NCBI GenBank assembly: GCA_034435435.1
Contig: DAOTXN010000030.1
Location: forward strand, 1-62,429
Length of the DNA: 62,429 bases
Reading direction: 5' to 3'
Source: DAOTXN01 sp034435435
GTDB taxonomy: Bacteria; Chloroflexota; Anaerolineae; S140-20
The notes under the pieces: generated by a model
The model's input: only the letters and a program-made list of their open reading frames with translations
Told to the model about the DNA's origin: nothing
Databases searched by the model: none
Made by a program: the position numbers and the translations under genes
Shown here: positions 1 through 7,758 of the stretch, in pieces
Numbering within the stretch: the stretch's first letter is position 1
How the letters are laid out: each line of letters opens with the position of its first letter

Positions 1-130
1 CTGGCTTCACCTGTCCAGCGACCCTGACCCTGAGCCAGCTATAGCTTCACGCACTCAGGATCAGAGCCGACCGCCACTTCAGTTCTCTGTACAGTATGCC
101 CGTTATGAATGAGTTTTGTCAGTCAACCAG

Positions 131-184
131 GTAGGGCGGGTTTCTTACCCGCCATCTGAGGGCAGGTATGGAAACCTGCCCTAC
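131..184. repeat. Double-hairpin palindromic repeat (GTAGGGC family), copy 1
   Basis: Imperfect palindrome bounded by GTAGGGCGGG and CCTGCCCTAC. It holds two 7-bp hairpins: GGCGGGT/ACCCGCC around ttctt, and GGCAGGT/ACCTGCC around atggaa. The right end overlaps the TAG stop codon of the leftward cbiM gene at 181-183, so the element forms the gene's 3' end and may act as a terminator. Further copies are at 13235 and about 20170. Positions 1-130 hold no gene or site that I recognise. Confidence 0.75.
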
Positions 185-1170
185 TTTATTGATGAGGCGC
201 TGCGTGAGCGGCGCAAGACGAACACGGCCCGGGCCAGGGCATAACCGACGCCAAACACCAATACTGTCCCTACGATACCGGCCAGGATAGTCGCGGCATC
301 TTCATTCTCGATGCCGGGGAACATATAGTCGGCGATGATCTGATAGGGCGGGTCTTGGGCCGTGTCGAGAAATTCTTTGTCCTCGGCCACGCGCTCCAGG
401 CCGTCGGGCGAGCTGGAGGCCAGGGGTGAGAGCAGCGTCAACGCCAGCGCGATAACCAGCCCGGCCACCCACCACCATCGGTTTGCCGAAGCGCCGGCCG
501 GCGCAGCGGTCAACAAATCGCGCCGGGTGGACATGACAAAGGCCAGCGCGCCGATGGTGATCAGCCCTTCGCCAATTCCGATGAGCACGTGCACTCCCAA
601 CATGGCGGGCAGGGCCACACTTAGGGCCGACGTGCCAGAAAAGGCCAATTGGAGGGCCGCGGCCGTAGCCGCCGTCACCACCGACAACCACGCGCCCACA
701 AACCCACCCGCCAGATGGCCCAGGCGTTCATCCGCCGCGAATCGGCGCAGCGCCGAAAAAGCGGCGTAGCCCACCACCGGGCTGATGACGGCCATGTTCA
801 CAATGTTTGCGCCCAGCACCAGCAAGCCGCCGTCTTGAAATAGCAGCGCCTGCAAGCCGACCACGCTGGTCATCACCAGCATGGCCGCCCAGGGGCCTAA
901 CAAGGCGGCCGCCAATGCCCCGCCGATCAGGTGGCCCGAGGTGCCTCCGGCCACGGGAAAGTTGAGCATCTGCGCGGCAAAGATAAAAGCCGCCAGCACC
1001 CCCATCAGGGGAATCTGGCGCTCACCCAAGTCTCGACCGGTTCGCCGCAAGGCCGCGCCGACGGCTATCACCGCGATGGCCCAGCAGATAATATACACAC
1101 CTGGGGACAAAAAGCCATCCGGGATGTGCATCTCGCGCGGAGCCAATAGTATATAGTTAATGGCGCTCAT
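181..1170 (-). CDS. cbiM: Energy-coupling factor Co2+/Ni2+ transporter permease, CbiM-PDGLE fusion
   Basis: The 329-residue integral membrane protein carries the metal-binding N-terminal signature MHIPDGFLSP at residues 14-23, then about six hydrophobic segments typical of CbiM/NikM S-components. A C-terminal stretch with SSSPDGLERVAED and one more membrane helix is the PDGLE (CbiN/NikN-like) domain fused on. It should bind Co2+ or Ni2+ outside and pass it to an ECF ATPase that is not in this window. In the family the free Met-His-Ile is the metal ligand, so the 13 preceding residues must be removed, or translation starts at 1131. I keep 1170 because AAAGGAG lies about 10 nt upstream and no RBS precedes 1131. 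The promoter and a palindromic operator lie just upstream. Confidence 0.88.
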   Translation of the reverse strand: MSAINYILLAPREMHIPDGFLSPGVYIICWAIAVIAVGAALRRTGRDLGERQIPLMGVLAAFIFAAQMLNFPVAGGTSGHLIGGALAAALLGPWAAMLVMTSVVGLQALLFQDGGLLVLGANIVNMAVISPVVGYAAFSALRRFAADERLGHLAGGFVGAWLSVVTAATAAALQLAFSGTSALSVALPAMLGVHVLIGIGEGLITIGALAFVMSTRRDLLTAAPAGASANRWWWVAGLVIALALTLLSPLASSSPDGLERVAEDKEFLDTAQDPPYQIIADYMFPGIENEDAATILAGIVGTVLVFGVGYALARAVFVLRRSRSASSIK

Positions 1171-1197
1171 TGTCAGACATTCTCCTTTCGTCGTTAT

Positions 1198-1216
1198 TGC
1201 AACTGGTTGCAGTTGC
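1198..1216 (-). promoter_or_regulatory. Palindromic operator at the cbiM transcription start, probably a metal-responsive Fur-family site
   Basis: Two nested inverted repeats: TGCAAC-TG-GTTGCA (1198-1211) and GCAACT-N6-AGTTGC (1199-1216). They lie directly downstream of the cbiM -10 box and cover the predicted start point near 1215, a typical repression position. The TTGCAA-like half-sites resemble those reported for nickel (Nur) or zinc (Zur) members of the Fur family. Assignment to a regulator is inference. Confidence 0.6.
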
Positions 1217-1221
1217 GAGCA

Positions 1222-1250
1222 ATTTTAACTCAGGACGCGAGACGTGTCAA
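1222..1250 (-). promoter_or_regulatory. cbiM promoter
   Basis: Consensus sigma70-type promoter on the minus strand: -35 TTGACA at 1250-1245, 17-bp spacer, -10 TAAAAT at 1227-1222. The expected start near 1215 falls within the operator palindrome and gives a leader of about 45 nt containing AAAGGAG. Confidence 0.8.
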
Positions 1251-1275
1251 GCACGAGACAAGTATACACCCCGTC

Positions 1276-1304
1276 TGGTCATGTCGTGGCAACCCTGCTA
1301 TAAT
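1276..1304 (+). promoter_or_regulatory. Promoter of the HD/lipid kinase/antiporter operon
   Basis: -10 TATAAT at 1299-1304 with a weak -35 TGGTCA at 1276-1281, spacer 17 bp. It leaves a leader of roughly 85 nt before the ATG at 1397. I could not match that leader to a known riboswitch class. Confidence 0.5.
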
Positions 1305-1396
1305 AGGCGCGTCGCAACATTGAAATGCCGGCAAAAGCCTACGCTTGGCGACGACGTGAGGAACGCAGCTTTAAGCCGGGGGAGAGATGAATCGAA

Positions 1397-1978
1397 ATGA
1401 AAACGCGACAAGACGCCTGGCAACTGGTCACCGAATTTACGCACAGCGAGAGCCTGATCAAGCACATGCTGGCGGTAGAAGCCGCCATGCGAGCCTATGC
1501 CCGGCGCCTGGGCCAGGACGAGGAGGTGTGGGCCAGCGTGGGGCTGGTTCACGATTTTGATTATGAACAAAATCCCGACCTTTCAATAGAGGGCCACCCC
1601 GTCACCGGCAGCAAGATTCTGCGCGAGCGCGGCTGGTCGGAGCAAGTCATCAAAGCGGTGCTGTCGCACGCCGCCGAGTACACCGGCGTGCCGCGTGAGA
1701 CGACGCTGGAAAAAGCGTTGTGGGCCGTGGACGAGTTGACCGGTCTGATCACCGCCGTGGCGCTGGTGCGGCCCAGCAAAGACATCCGCGACGTGACGGT
1801 CAAATCGGTGCGCAAAAAGTGGAAGGACAGAGCCTTCGCCGCTGCGGTGAACCGCGAAGACATCGAGCGAGCCGCCACGGACCTGGGCGTCGAGTTGTGG
1901 GAGCACGTGGGGGTCGTGTTGGAAGCCATGCAGGGTATCGCCGTTGAGCTGGGCCTAGATGGGAGAGAGTCTGAGTGA
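1397..1978 (+). CDS. HD domain-containing phosphohydrolase
   Basis: A 193-residue soluble protein of the HD superfamily of metal-dependent phosphohydrolases. An early His lies in LIKHMLAVE (about residue 25), the doublet in GLVHDFDYE (about 50), then HPVTG, and a further His in LSHAAEY (about 95). These are ordered as in small HDIG-type proteins, and the substrate is unknown. A purine-rich GGGGGAGAG stretch precedes the ATG. A second ATG 10 bp upstream is out of frame. The stop codon overlaps the GTG start of the lipid kinase gene (GTGA), so the two are translationally coupled. Confidence 0.8.
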   Translation: MKTRQDAWQLVTEFTHSESLIKHMLAVEAAMRAYARRLGQDEEVWASVGLVHDFDYEQNPDLSIEGHPVTGSKILRERGWSEQVIKAVLSHAAEYTGVPRETTLEKALWAVDELTGLITAVALVRPSKDIRDVTVKSVRKKWKDRAFAAAVNREDIERAATDLGVELWEHVGVVLEAMQGIAVELGLDGRESE

Positions 1979-3105
1979 GCCTGCATTGGTCCGAGCTGGA
2001 AAAGCTGCAACAAGAAGCGCGACCAGCGCAACCCGTGGGCGACGACCCGCGCCGCACCGACGCGCTACTGATTTTTAACCCGGCGGCCGGCCCCAGGGGA
2101 GAGCTGCGCCGTGACCTGGAACGGGTGGTCCATTATTTAAGCGAGCGGGGCTGGCAGGTGACCATGCGCGCCACACGCAAGCCTGGCGACGCGACCGAGC
2201 TGGCGCGCGCCGCCGTCGCGGCCCGCTGCAAGGCGGTGCTGGTGGCCGGCGGCGACGGCACGATTCACGAGGCGGTTAACGGGTTGGTGGGCAGCGACAC
2301 AGCCATGGGCGTGCTGCCCGTCGGCACCGGCAACGTGTGGGCCAAACAAATCGGTATGCCGACGATGTCGCTGACCCAACCCGACCGCTTGTTGGCCGCC
2401 GCGCGTATGCTGGTGGACGGCGAGGTGCACTGGGTAGACGTGGGGCGGGCCGACGGGCGCTATTTCCTCATCTGCGCCGGCGTGGGCATCGACTCGACCG
2501 TCGCGGCGCAAATGGAGCCACGCACCCGCACCGCCAAGCAGTTGGGGGCGCTGGCCTATTTGTCGGCGGGGGTGTGGATCGTGCGCGATTTTTCGGGCGT
2601 GCGCAGCACCATCGTGATCGACGAGCGCACCGTGCGCACCAAAATCGTGCTCGTCGTCGTGAGCAACATCCGGCTATACGGCGGTCTCGTCCAGATGACG
2701 CCCGAAGCCCGCGCCGACGACGGCCTGCTGGACGTGCGTGTGTTCAAAGGGCTAGGCCCGGCGTGGGTGTTTCGGCACGTGGCGGGAGTGTTTACCCACC
2801 GCCACCTGCGCGATCCGATGGTCTCGCATTATCAGGGCCGGCGGGTGACCATTTACACCGCCGAGCCGTTCCCGCTGCAACTGGACGGCGAGCCGGTGGG
2901 GATGACGCCGGTCACGCTAGAAGTAGTGCCCAGGGCGCTGCGCGTGTTGGTGCCCATGACCGGCGGCGCGGCTGTGTTTGCACACGCCGGCGATGCGCGC
3001 CCCATCCTGCCCACACGCCCCCCGCGGGGGCGCGTCGAGCGCCTGTACGCTTTTGGGCTTTACGTGCGCAACCGCATCCAGAAATATGTCCCACCTAAAC
3101 CATAA
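1975..3105 (+). CDS. Diacylglycerol kinase family lipid kinase (YegS/DgkB-like)
   Basis: The 376-residue protein has the DAGK catalytic fold. LIFNPAAGPRGE near residue 32 opens the domain, the nucleotide-binding signature AGGDGTIHEAVNG is near 90, and the VLPVGTGNVWAK loop is near 115. A C-terminal beta domain with LDGEP (about residue 305) is typical of DgkB/YegS. The expected reaction is ATP-dependent phosphorylation of a lipid such as diacylglycerol or a sphingoid base at the inner membrane face. The GTG start overlaps the previous stop by 4 bp. An S1P-lyase-like gene at 42 kb makes a sphingoid substrate conceivable, but nothing here proves it. Confidence 0.85.
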   Translation: MSLHWSELEKLQQEARPAQPVGDDPRRTDALLIFNPAAGPRGELRRDLERVVHYLSERGWQVTMRATRKPGDATELARAAVAARCKAVLVAGGDGTIHEAVNGLVGSDTAMGVLPVGTGNVWAKQIGMPTMSLTQPDRLLAAARMLVDGEVHWVDVGRADGRYFLICAGVGIDSTVAAQMEPRTRTAKQLGALAYLSAGVWIVRDFSGVRSTIVIDERTVRTKIVLVVVSNIRLYGGLVQMTPEARADDGLLDVRVFKGLGPAWVFRHVAGVFTHRHLRDPMVSHYQGRRVTIYTAEPFPLQLDGEPVGMTPVTLEVVPRALRVLVPMTGGAAVFAHAGDARPILPTRPPRGRVERLYAFGLYVRNRIQKYVPPKP

Positions 3106-3120
3106 TCAAGGAGAGCCGTC

Positions 3121-4164
3121 GTGTCCCCACTCAATCTGCTGTTGATCTTTGCTCCGTTGGCTATTGGCGCCGATTTGTTGCACGCTTCTCCGGTGCTGGT
3201 GTTTGCCTTTTCCGCGCTGGGGGTGATTCCGCTGGCCGGGCTTATCGGCGAGGCGACCGAGGAGCTGGCGACGCACACCGGTCCACGCCTGGGCGGACTA
3301 CTCAATGCCACGTTGGGCAACGCCGCCGAGCTGATCATCACCATTTTTGCCATTCGGGCCGACCTGTTGGAGCTGGTCAAAGCCTCTATCACCGGCTCGA
3401 TTTTGGGCAACTTGTTGCTGGTGCTGGGATTGAGCATCGTCGCCGGAGGGATCAAGAACGGCACGCAGCGCTTCGACCGCAGCCAGGCCGGGCTGAACGG
3501 CACCATGCTGATCCTGGCGGTGATCGCTATCTTGGTGCCCTCTATCTTTGGGCACGCCATCCAAGAGGACCACGACGCCGTGGAGTGGTTGAGCATCGGC
3601 GTAGCGGTGACCATGATCGTCGTTTACGGTCTCGGCATTTTCTACTCTTTCACTACAGGCCAACGCGACCCGCTCTCTCACACGCCGGTCGACGTGACGC
3701 GCTGGAGTGTGCGCACGTCGCTGGCCGTGTTGTTGGTCTCAACGCTGGGAATCGCCTGGCTGAGCGAGGTGCTGGTGGGCAGCGTGGAGCACGTGACCGA
3801 GAGCCTGAATTGGAGTGAATTTTTCGTGGGCATCATCATCGTGCCCATCGTGGGCAACGTGGCCGAGCACCTGGTGGCGGTGCAGGTGGCGATCAAGAAC
3901 AAGATGGAGTTGAGCCTGACCATCGCGTTAGGCTCCAGCCTGCAGATCGCTCTTTTTGTCGCGCCGATGCTGGTGTTCCTCAGCCTGTTGATGGGCAATC
4001 CGATGGACCTGGTGTTCAATCAGTTCGAGCTGATTGCGCTGGCGGCGGCTTCGCTCATCGCGGCGCTGGTGGCGCTGGATGGGGAAAGCAACTGGCTAGA
4101 GGGGGCGCAGTTATTGGTGGTGTATGTGATTCTGGCGATTGCCTTCTTTTTCCTGCCGACTTGA
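3121..4164 (+). CDS. Ca2+/H+ antiporter (CaCA superfamily, Cax type)
   Basis: A 347-residue membrane protein with about eleven hydrophobic segments. It carries the two inverted alpha repeats of Cax exchangers: GNAAELIITIFA (about residues 61-72) and VGNVAEHLVAV (about 244-254), whose acidic residues bind Ca2+. The linker repeats SITGSILGNLLLVLG and ALGSSLQIALFV follow each. It exports Ca2+ in exchange for protons. The GTG start is preceded by AAGGAG at proper spacing. It lies 15 bp after the lipid kinase gene, so it likely shares the mRNA. The tRNA promoter overlaps its 3' end. Confidence 0.92.
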   Translation: MSPLNLLLIFAPLAIGADLLHASPVLVFAFSALGVIPLAGLIGEATEELATHTGPRLGGLLNATLGNAAELIITIFAIRADLLELVKASITGSILGNLLLVLGLSIVAGGIKNGTQRFDRSQAGLNGTMLILAVIAILVPSIFGHAIQEDHDAVEWLSIGVAVTMIVVYGLGIFYSFTTGQRDPLSHTPVDVTRWSVRTSLAVLLVSTLGIAWLSEVLVGSVEHVTESLNWSEFFVGIIIVPIVGNVAEHLVAVQVAIKNKMELSLTIALGSSLQIALFVAPMLVFLSLLMGNPMDLVFNQFELIALAAASLIAALVALDGESNWLEGAQLLVVYVILAIAFFFLPT

Positions 4165-4165
4165 T

Positions 4166-4193
4166 TTGCCAGACATCACACTTGAGGTATAAT
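4166..4193 (+). promoter_or_regulatory. tRNA-Leu promoter
   Basis: -35 TTGCCA at 4166-4171, 16-bp spacer, consensus -10 TATAAT at 4188-4193, ending 8 nt before the tRNA acceptor stem. The -35 begins 2 bp after the antiporter stop codon. Confidence 0.75.
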
Positions 4194-4201
4194 GGCGCGC
4201 A

Positions 4202-4283
4202 GGGGAAGTGACGGAATTGGCAGACGTGCATGACTTAGGATCATGTGGGGCAACCCGTGCGGGTTCGAGTCCCGCCTTCCCCA
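4202..4283 (+). tRNA. tRNA-Leu(UAG)
   Basis: The acceptor stem GGGGAAG (4202-4208) pairs with CTTCCCC (4276-4282), with discriminator A. The D arm contains the AATTGGCAGA sequence usual for tRNA-Leu. The anticodon stem CATGA/TCATG encloses loop CTTAGGA, giving anticodon UAG, which reads CUA. A long class II variable arm and the T arm (GCGGG-TTCGAGT-CCCGC) follow. The 3' CCA is not encoded. An apparent short reading frame across it is an artefact. Confidence 0.95.
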
Positions 4284-4345
4284 TCACAATGGTAGTAGCG
4301 ACTTTCGCCAGCTTGGAACGACTCAAGTCGTTACAAACCGAGTGG

Positions 4346-5053
4346 CTAGACGATACCTTCAAAGCGATAGCCCACCCCGTGTTCGGTCAATACATAGCGC
4401 GGATTCTTGGAATCAGGCTCTAGCTTGCGCCGCAAGTGCCAGATATACACCCGCAAATAATCCACGTCGTCAATGTATTCCCAGCCCCAAACCTGTTGCA
4501 GCAACTCTCGATAGGATAACACACGTCCGGCGTTCTCGATCAGGAACGCCAACAAGTTGAACTCGGTTGGAGTGAGCTTGACCAGCTCGCCGTTGACCGT
4601 CACCCGCCGATCCACGGGATTGAAAGTCAAATAGTCGTCGTTATAGAACGCCTCGTCTTTTCTCGATTCATCTGGCGCAAGCGCTGCACGGCGCAACACG
4701 GCCCGCGCCCGCGCCAGGAGCACCTGTGTATCGAAAGGCTTGGTCACGTATTCGTCAGCCCCTTCGTCCAGGCCACGAATGATGTCTTCGGGTCGATCCT
4801 GGGCCGTCAGCATGATAATCGGCACGTTCGACACTTCGCGGATACGCCTGCACGTGGTCCAGCCGTCCATCCTGGGCATCATCAGGTCGAGAATGACCAG
4901 GTCGGGATGACGGGCGTACATCTGGCGCAGGCCTTCTTGCCCGTCGTGGGCGACGTTAACCGCGTAGCCTGCCTTGCCCAGTTGGTCGGCGACGAGACGC
5001 GCAGTGAGCTTGTCATCGTCGATGATTAGAACAGTGGCTTGTCCTTTTTCCAT
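4346..5053 (-). CDS. OmpR/PhoB-family response regulator
   Basis: A 235-residue two-domain regulator. The receiver domain (about residues 6-122) has acidic residues IDDDK, phosphoacceptor Asp in LVILDLMMP, Thr in MLTAQ and Lys in YVTKPFD. The winged-helix DNA-binding domain (about 140-235) ends with the GVGYRFEGIV wing typical of OmpR/PhoB. No cognate kinase gene is adjacent. It is closely similar to the regulators at 52523 and 55251, sharing DGW-TCRRIREVSNVPIIMLTA-like segments. It probably controls unlinked genes or is driven by a kinase elsewhere. Confidence 0.9.
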   Translation of the reverse strand: MEKGQATVLIIDDDKLTARLVADQLGKAGYAVNVAHDGQEGLRQMYARHPDLVILDLMMPRMDGWTTCRRIREVSNVPIIMLTAQDRPEDIIRGLDEGADEYVTKPFDTQVLLARARAVLRRAALAPDESRKDEAFYNDDYLTFNPVDRRVTVNGELVKLTPTEFNLLAFLIENAGRVLSYRELLQQVWGWEYIDDVDYLRVYIWHLRRKLEPDSKNPRYVLTEHGVGYRFEGIV

Positions 5054-5089
5054 AACCTGGCGCGTTCATCCCCCTTCCTTCGATCCTCG

Positions 5090-5118
5090 ATTTTACTCAA
5101 AAAAACATTTGCGGGCAA
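5090..5118 (-). promoter_or_regulatory. Promoter of the OmpR-type regulator
   Basis: Minus-strand -35 TTGCCC at 5118-5113, 17-bp spacer, -10 TAAAAT at 5095-5090. Confidence 0.65.
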
Positions 5119-5151
5119 GTCGAGCATGGTTGCCAGCAGACACGATCCTTG

Positions 5152-5181
5152 TTACACTGGGTACCTATGCGGGCATATACT
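5152..5181 (+). promoter_or_regulatory. Possible promoter of the small membrane protein
   Basis: -35 TTACAC at 5152-5157, 18-bp spacer, -10 TATACT at 5176-5181, followed by a leader of about 20 nt with GAAAGGAC. It diverges from the regulator promoter at 5090-5118. Confidence 0.45.
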
Positions 5182-5206
5182 CGAACGTGAGAAAGGACGA
5201 GCCAAT

Positions 5207-5500
5207 ATGAACACGCGATGGATGGGCGCAGTTTTGGGCCTGGTCGGCGGTTATTTGGTCGGCGCGGCGCTACAAAACATCATCAACGGCCTGGGTATCA
5301 GCAACCTGGCCGTGATCGCGATCGCGCTTCTGGCGGCCCTGCTGGGCGCCAACGTGGCCGGATTGGCCGGGGCGCTGATCGGGGCCGTCGTCGGCGCGCT
5401 GATCGGCGGCTTGGCCGTCGGCTTGATCTTTTGGACCCTGAAATTGGTCACGATGGCCGTCGGCGCAGGTCTGGGCTGGCGCTGGGGCGGCAGGAGATAA
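5207..5500 (+). CDS. Small Gly/Ala-rich membrane protein of unknown function
   Basis: A 97-residue protein built of hydrophobic, glycine-rich helices (for example GLVGGYLVGAAL, LAALLGANVAGLAGALIG, GALIGGLAVGLIFW) ending in a basic WRWGGRR tail, consistent with two or three membrane segments. The ATG at 5207 is chosen because GAAAGGAC sits just upstream. An in-frame extension to 5042 would overlap the divergent regulator and lacks a better RBS. I do not recognise a family. It has its own promoter and is followed at once by a strong hairpin terminator, so it is probably monocistronic. Confidence 0.65.
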   Translation: MNTRWMGAVLGLVGGYLVGAALQNIINGLGISNLAVIAIALLAALLGANVAGLAGALIGAVVGALIGGLAVGLIFWTLKLVTMAVGAGLGWRWGGRR

Positions 5501-5533
5501 GTTGCGACGCACATGGCAAGTGCGTCGCAACTT
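5499..5533. terminator. Bidirectional hairpin between convergent genes
   Basis: Perfect 14-bp inverted repeat, AAGTTGCGACGCAC (5499-5512) and its complement (5520-5533), with a 7-nt loop. It fills the gap between two convergent stop codons. The U-tract is short, so it may work as an mRNA-stabilising or rho-assisted terminator. Confidence 0.7.
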
Positions 5534-7734
5534 TACGCGCCTTTTAATAGCACAGGCAGGAAAACCCGATGCCAATAGACGATGAGCGCCGTTCGCGTAA
5601 AGGGGACCAAGCCATCGGCCACGATCTCTACTGTGTTGGTCAGCGGCGCGCCCGCTACGGTGGCCGATGTAGCCGTTAAAGCATAGCTTATTTCAAGCTC
5701 TCGGCCTGGCGAAAGCACCCCCCTCCACCTGATGACCCCCTGCGACGCCAGGGGCAATTGGCCCCAACTCGCGTCCAAGCTGCCGCTCACCACGGCCAAT
5801 GTGGGCGGCAAATGATCGGTGAGCGCCAGGCCCATGGCCGTGAGATTGCCGGTGTTGCTGACGCGCACGGTGTAGCTGACGACCTGTCCGGGCGACGGTG
5901 TGAACGGCTCGGCCAGCTTGCGCGAGGTCGCCAGCGCCGGGGCGGGCGTGAGCAATACCGACGTAAAAGCCTGGCCCCATTCGGCGTCGCCAAAATCCCC
6001 CACATTCCCGGCCGAGTCGTGGGCGCGGGCGCGGAAAAAATAGGTCTGCCCGTCGGCGCCGGCAAACACGGCCGAGGTCGCGGTTGTGTGGGTCAGCCAG
6101 TCGGTCCACGTTCCCGCATAGCCCGTACGCACCTGCACATCGTAGGATGCGATGATGCTCCATACATCGTCGCCGCGCCACGTCACGCCAAAAGTGTCGG
6201 TCGTCACAAAAAAGGGCATTGGCTCGACCGCCGCGACCGGCGGCAGGCAATCCAGGGGGTTGACGCCGCCCAACAACACCCCATCGGGCGAGAGCGCCGC
6301 CAGGCTCAAGGCGTCGAGCGCCAATCCCTCGCCGGGCAGGGTCAAAACTGCCGGGTGCGCCGGGTCCACCTGCGTCAGTCGCCAGTGACCGACGGTCGTG
6401 CAGTCGGCCCGCCATAGGTACAGGTCTACGTTTTGATGAGCGGCGGGCGTGTATAGTCCCAACGCCAGATCATCTTCTACCGGCTCCAGGCGCAGCGCCG
6501 CTTCTGCGCTGGCCGCGCTCACTCCGCCCAACCCCGCCACGGGGTACCACACTTCGGTCCAGCTCACCACCTGACCGGGTGCGAGTGTGGCCGCGTCCCA
6601 AAAGGTGGGCGCGAGACCGCCGTGCACCTCGACGTAGGTCGAGCCGTCGTCGGTCCACAGGTCGGGCGGCAATGGGTCGCTCCAGCCAAAGGCAAAACCC
6701 TTACTGCCCTGGGCCGCGTCGGCCGGATAGATGCGCAGCACGCCCTCGTCGGCAGCCAGGTCATACACGCCGGCAAAGGGGCCGTGGGCCTGGGGGGCTT
6801 CGAAAAATCCCAGCCATTCGTCCCAGTTGCCCAGCCGGCTATAGTCGCGCCCGGCGTGCACCGGCCAATCCATCAACTCACCGGCGGGCGGCAGGTCGGG
6901 GTCGCCGGTGGAGTGGACGGTAACATAGTCGGTGGGAAACAGAAAACGCAAGTCGGCCGAGACATTGTTTTCGGGGCCAGGAGCCAGCATGGCATTGGTC
7001 CAATATTTCAGATCCACGGCGGCGGCGGTGGCGTTGGCAACGTGGGGCCGCACGATCAGCGCCGCCCGGTCGGCGGGTAGGTACACGTCCACGCCGACGG
7101 TGGGGCGAGTCGTCGCGGCGCTATCGTGCAGCGTCACGGTGACGCCGGTCGCGCCGCTGGCAACTTGATAGTCCCACGGCATGCCCCACTCGTAGCCATG
7201 TTCGTCGGTCGGAAAACCCCACTCCAGTCCGCCCACGGCCAGCCACCACTTTTGCTCCGGTGATCCCCACGGAGTGGGCTTGATCACCGGATTCCGGTAA
7301 AACTCGTTGTGGCCTGTGGGCTTGAAAATCATCTGATATACCCGCCCACCCAGCTCGGGCAGTAGCGTAACGGTGAGATAGTCATTGCTCATCACCAGTA
7401 ACGTGTAGGTCTGCGAGACTGGCGGCCCGGCGCTCGCCAGGCAATCCCAATCGAGAGTCTGAAAAGGCACGCCCGCCACACCTGGCTGTGAGGGGAGTAG
7501 ACAGCCAGCGTACGGATAAGTAGGGAGAAGGATGGTGATGGTAAAATAGGACATCGAATCCCCAGAATTGACCGAATCTGGCGTCACAGTCGCCAGGTGG
7601 GTATGAGAATCTGCTCTACCGAGAGCGGCCCGGCAGGCCCACGGGGCCGCCGAGAGGCAGGCCCAAACCAGCACAACCGCCACACCCAACCCGCCCACAA
7701 TCCAACCCACAAATAAACGAACCAACCGCGTCAT
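5533..7734 (-). CDS. Secreted DUF5107 protein with DUF11-like C-terminus
   Basis: The 733-residue protein starts with a signal peptide (hydrophobic residues about 8-32). The DUF5107 module follows, with NDYLTVTLLPELGGRVYQM near residue 115 and FYRNPVIKPTPWG near 145. This sugar-binding-like beta fold is also found next to TPR proteins and glycosidases. A fibronectin-III-like segment occupies about 510-590 and a DUF11-type repeat about 610-715. The tail YWHRVFLPVLLKGA is the Chloroflexota C-terminal motif, which may serve sorting or anchoring (inference). Residues 52-65 (DSVNSGDSMSYF) come from a repeat also found in a gene leader at 12591. No enzyme activity can be assigned. Confidence 0.82.
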   Translation of the reverse strand: MTRLVRLFVGWIVGGLGVAVVLVWACLSAAPWACRAALGRADSHTHLATVTPDSVNSGDSMSYFTITILLPTYPYAGCLLPSQPGVAGVPFQTLDWDCLASAGPPVSQTYTLLVMSNDYLTVTLLPELGGRVYQMIFKPTGHNEFYRNPVIKPTPWGSPEQKWWLAVGGLEWGFPTDEHGYEWGMPWDYQVASGATGVTVTLHDSAATTRPTVGVDVYLPADRAALIVRPHVANATAAAVDLKYWTNAMLAPGPENNVSADLRFLFPTDYVTVHSTGDPDLPPAGELMDWPVHAGRDYSRLGNWDEWLGFFEAPQAHGPFAGVYDLAADEGVLRIYPADAAQGSKGFAFGWSDPLPPDLWTDDGSTYVEVHGGLAPTFWDAATLAPGQVVSWTEVWYPVAGLGGVSAASAEAALRLEPVEDDLALGLYTPAAHQNVDLYLWRADCTTVGHWRLTQVDPAHPAVLTLPGEGLALDALSLAALSPDGVLLGGVNPLDCLPPVAAVEPMPFFVTTDTFGVTWRGDDVWSIIASYDVQVRTGYAGTWTDWLTHTTATSAVFAGADGQTYFFRARAHDSAGNVGDFGDAEWGQAFTSVLLTPAPALATSRKLAEPFTPSPGQVVSYTVRVSNTGNLTAMGLALTDHLPPTLAVVSGSLDASWGQLPLASQGVIRWRGVLSPGRELEISYALTATSATVAGAPLTNTVEIVADGLVPFTRTALIVYWHRVFLPVLLKGA
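7543..7581. repeat. 40-bp dispersed repeat, copy inside a coding sequence
   Basis: About 40 bp similar (roughly 75-80% by eye) to 12591-12632. Both contain GACA-CGAATC, then ATTGACCGAA-CTG. Here it lies in frame behind the signal peptide of the DUF5107 gene. At 12591 the same sequence is an untranslated leader. Confidence 0.55.
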
Positions 7735-7758
7735 GTTTGCATCATCCGTCCATGCGTG

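Noticed and set aside
1171..1396. Cobalamin riboswitch before cbiM or another riboswitch in the HD-gene leader
   Set aside because: The cbiM leader is about 45 nt, too short for a B12 riboswitch, and holds an operator instead. The 85-nt rightward leader shows no conserved riboswitch core that I can recognise.
4208..4423. Short plus-strand frame MTELADVHDLGS...
   Set aside because: It is translation of tRNA-Leu, a common false gene call.
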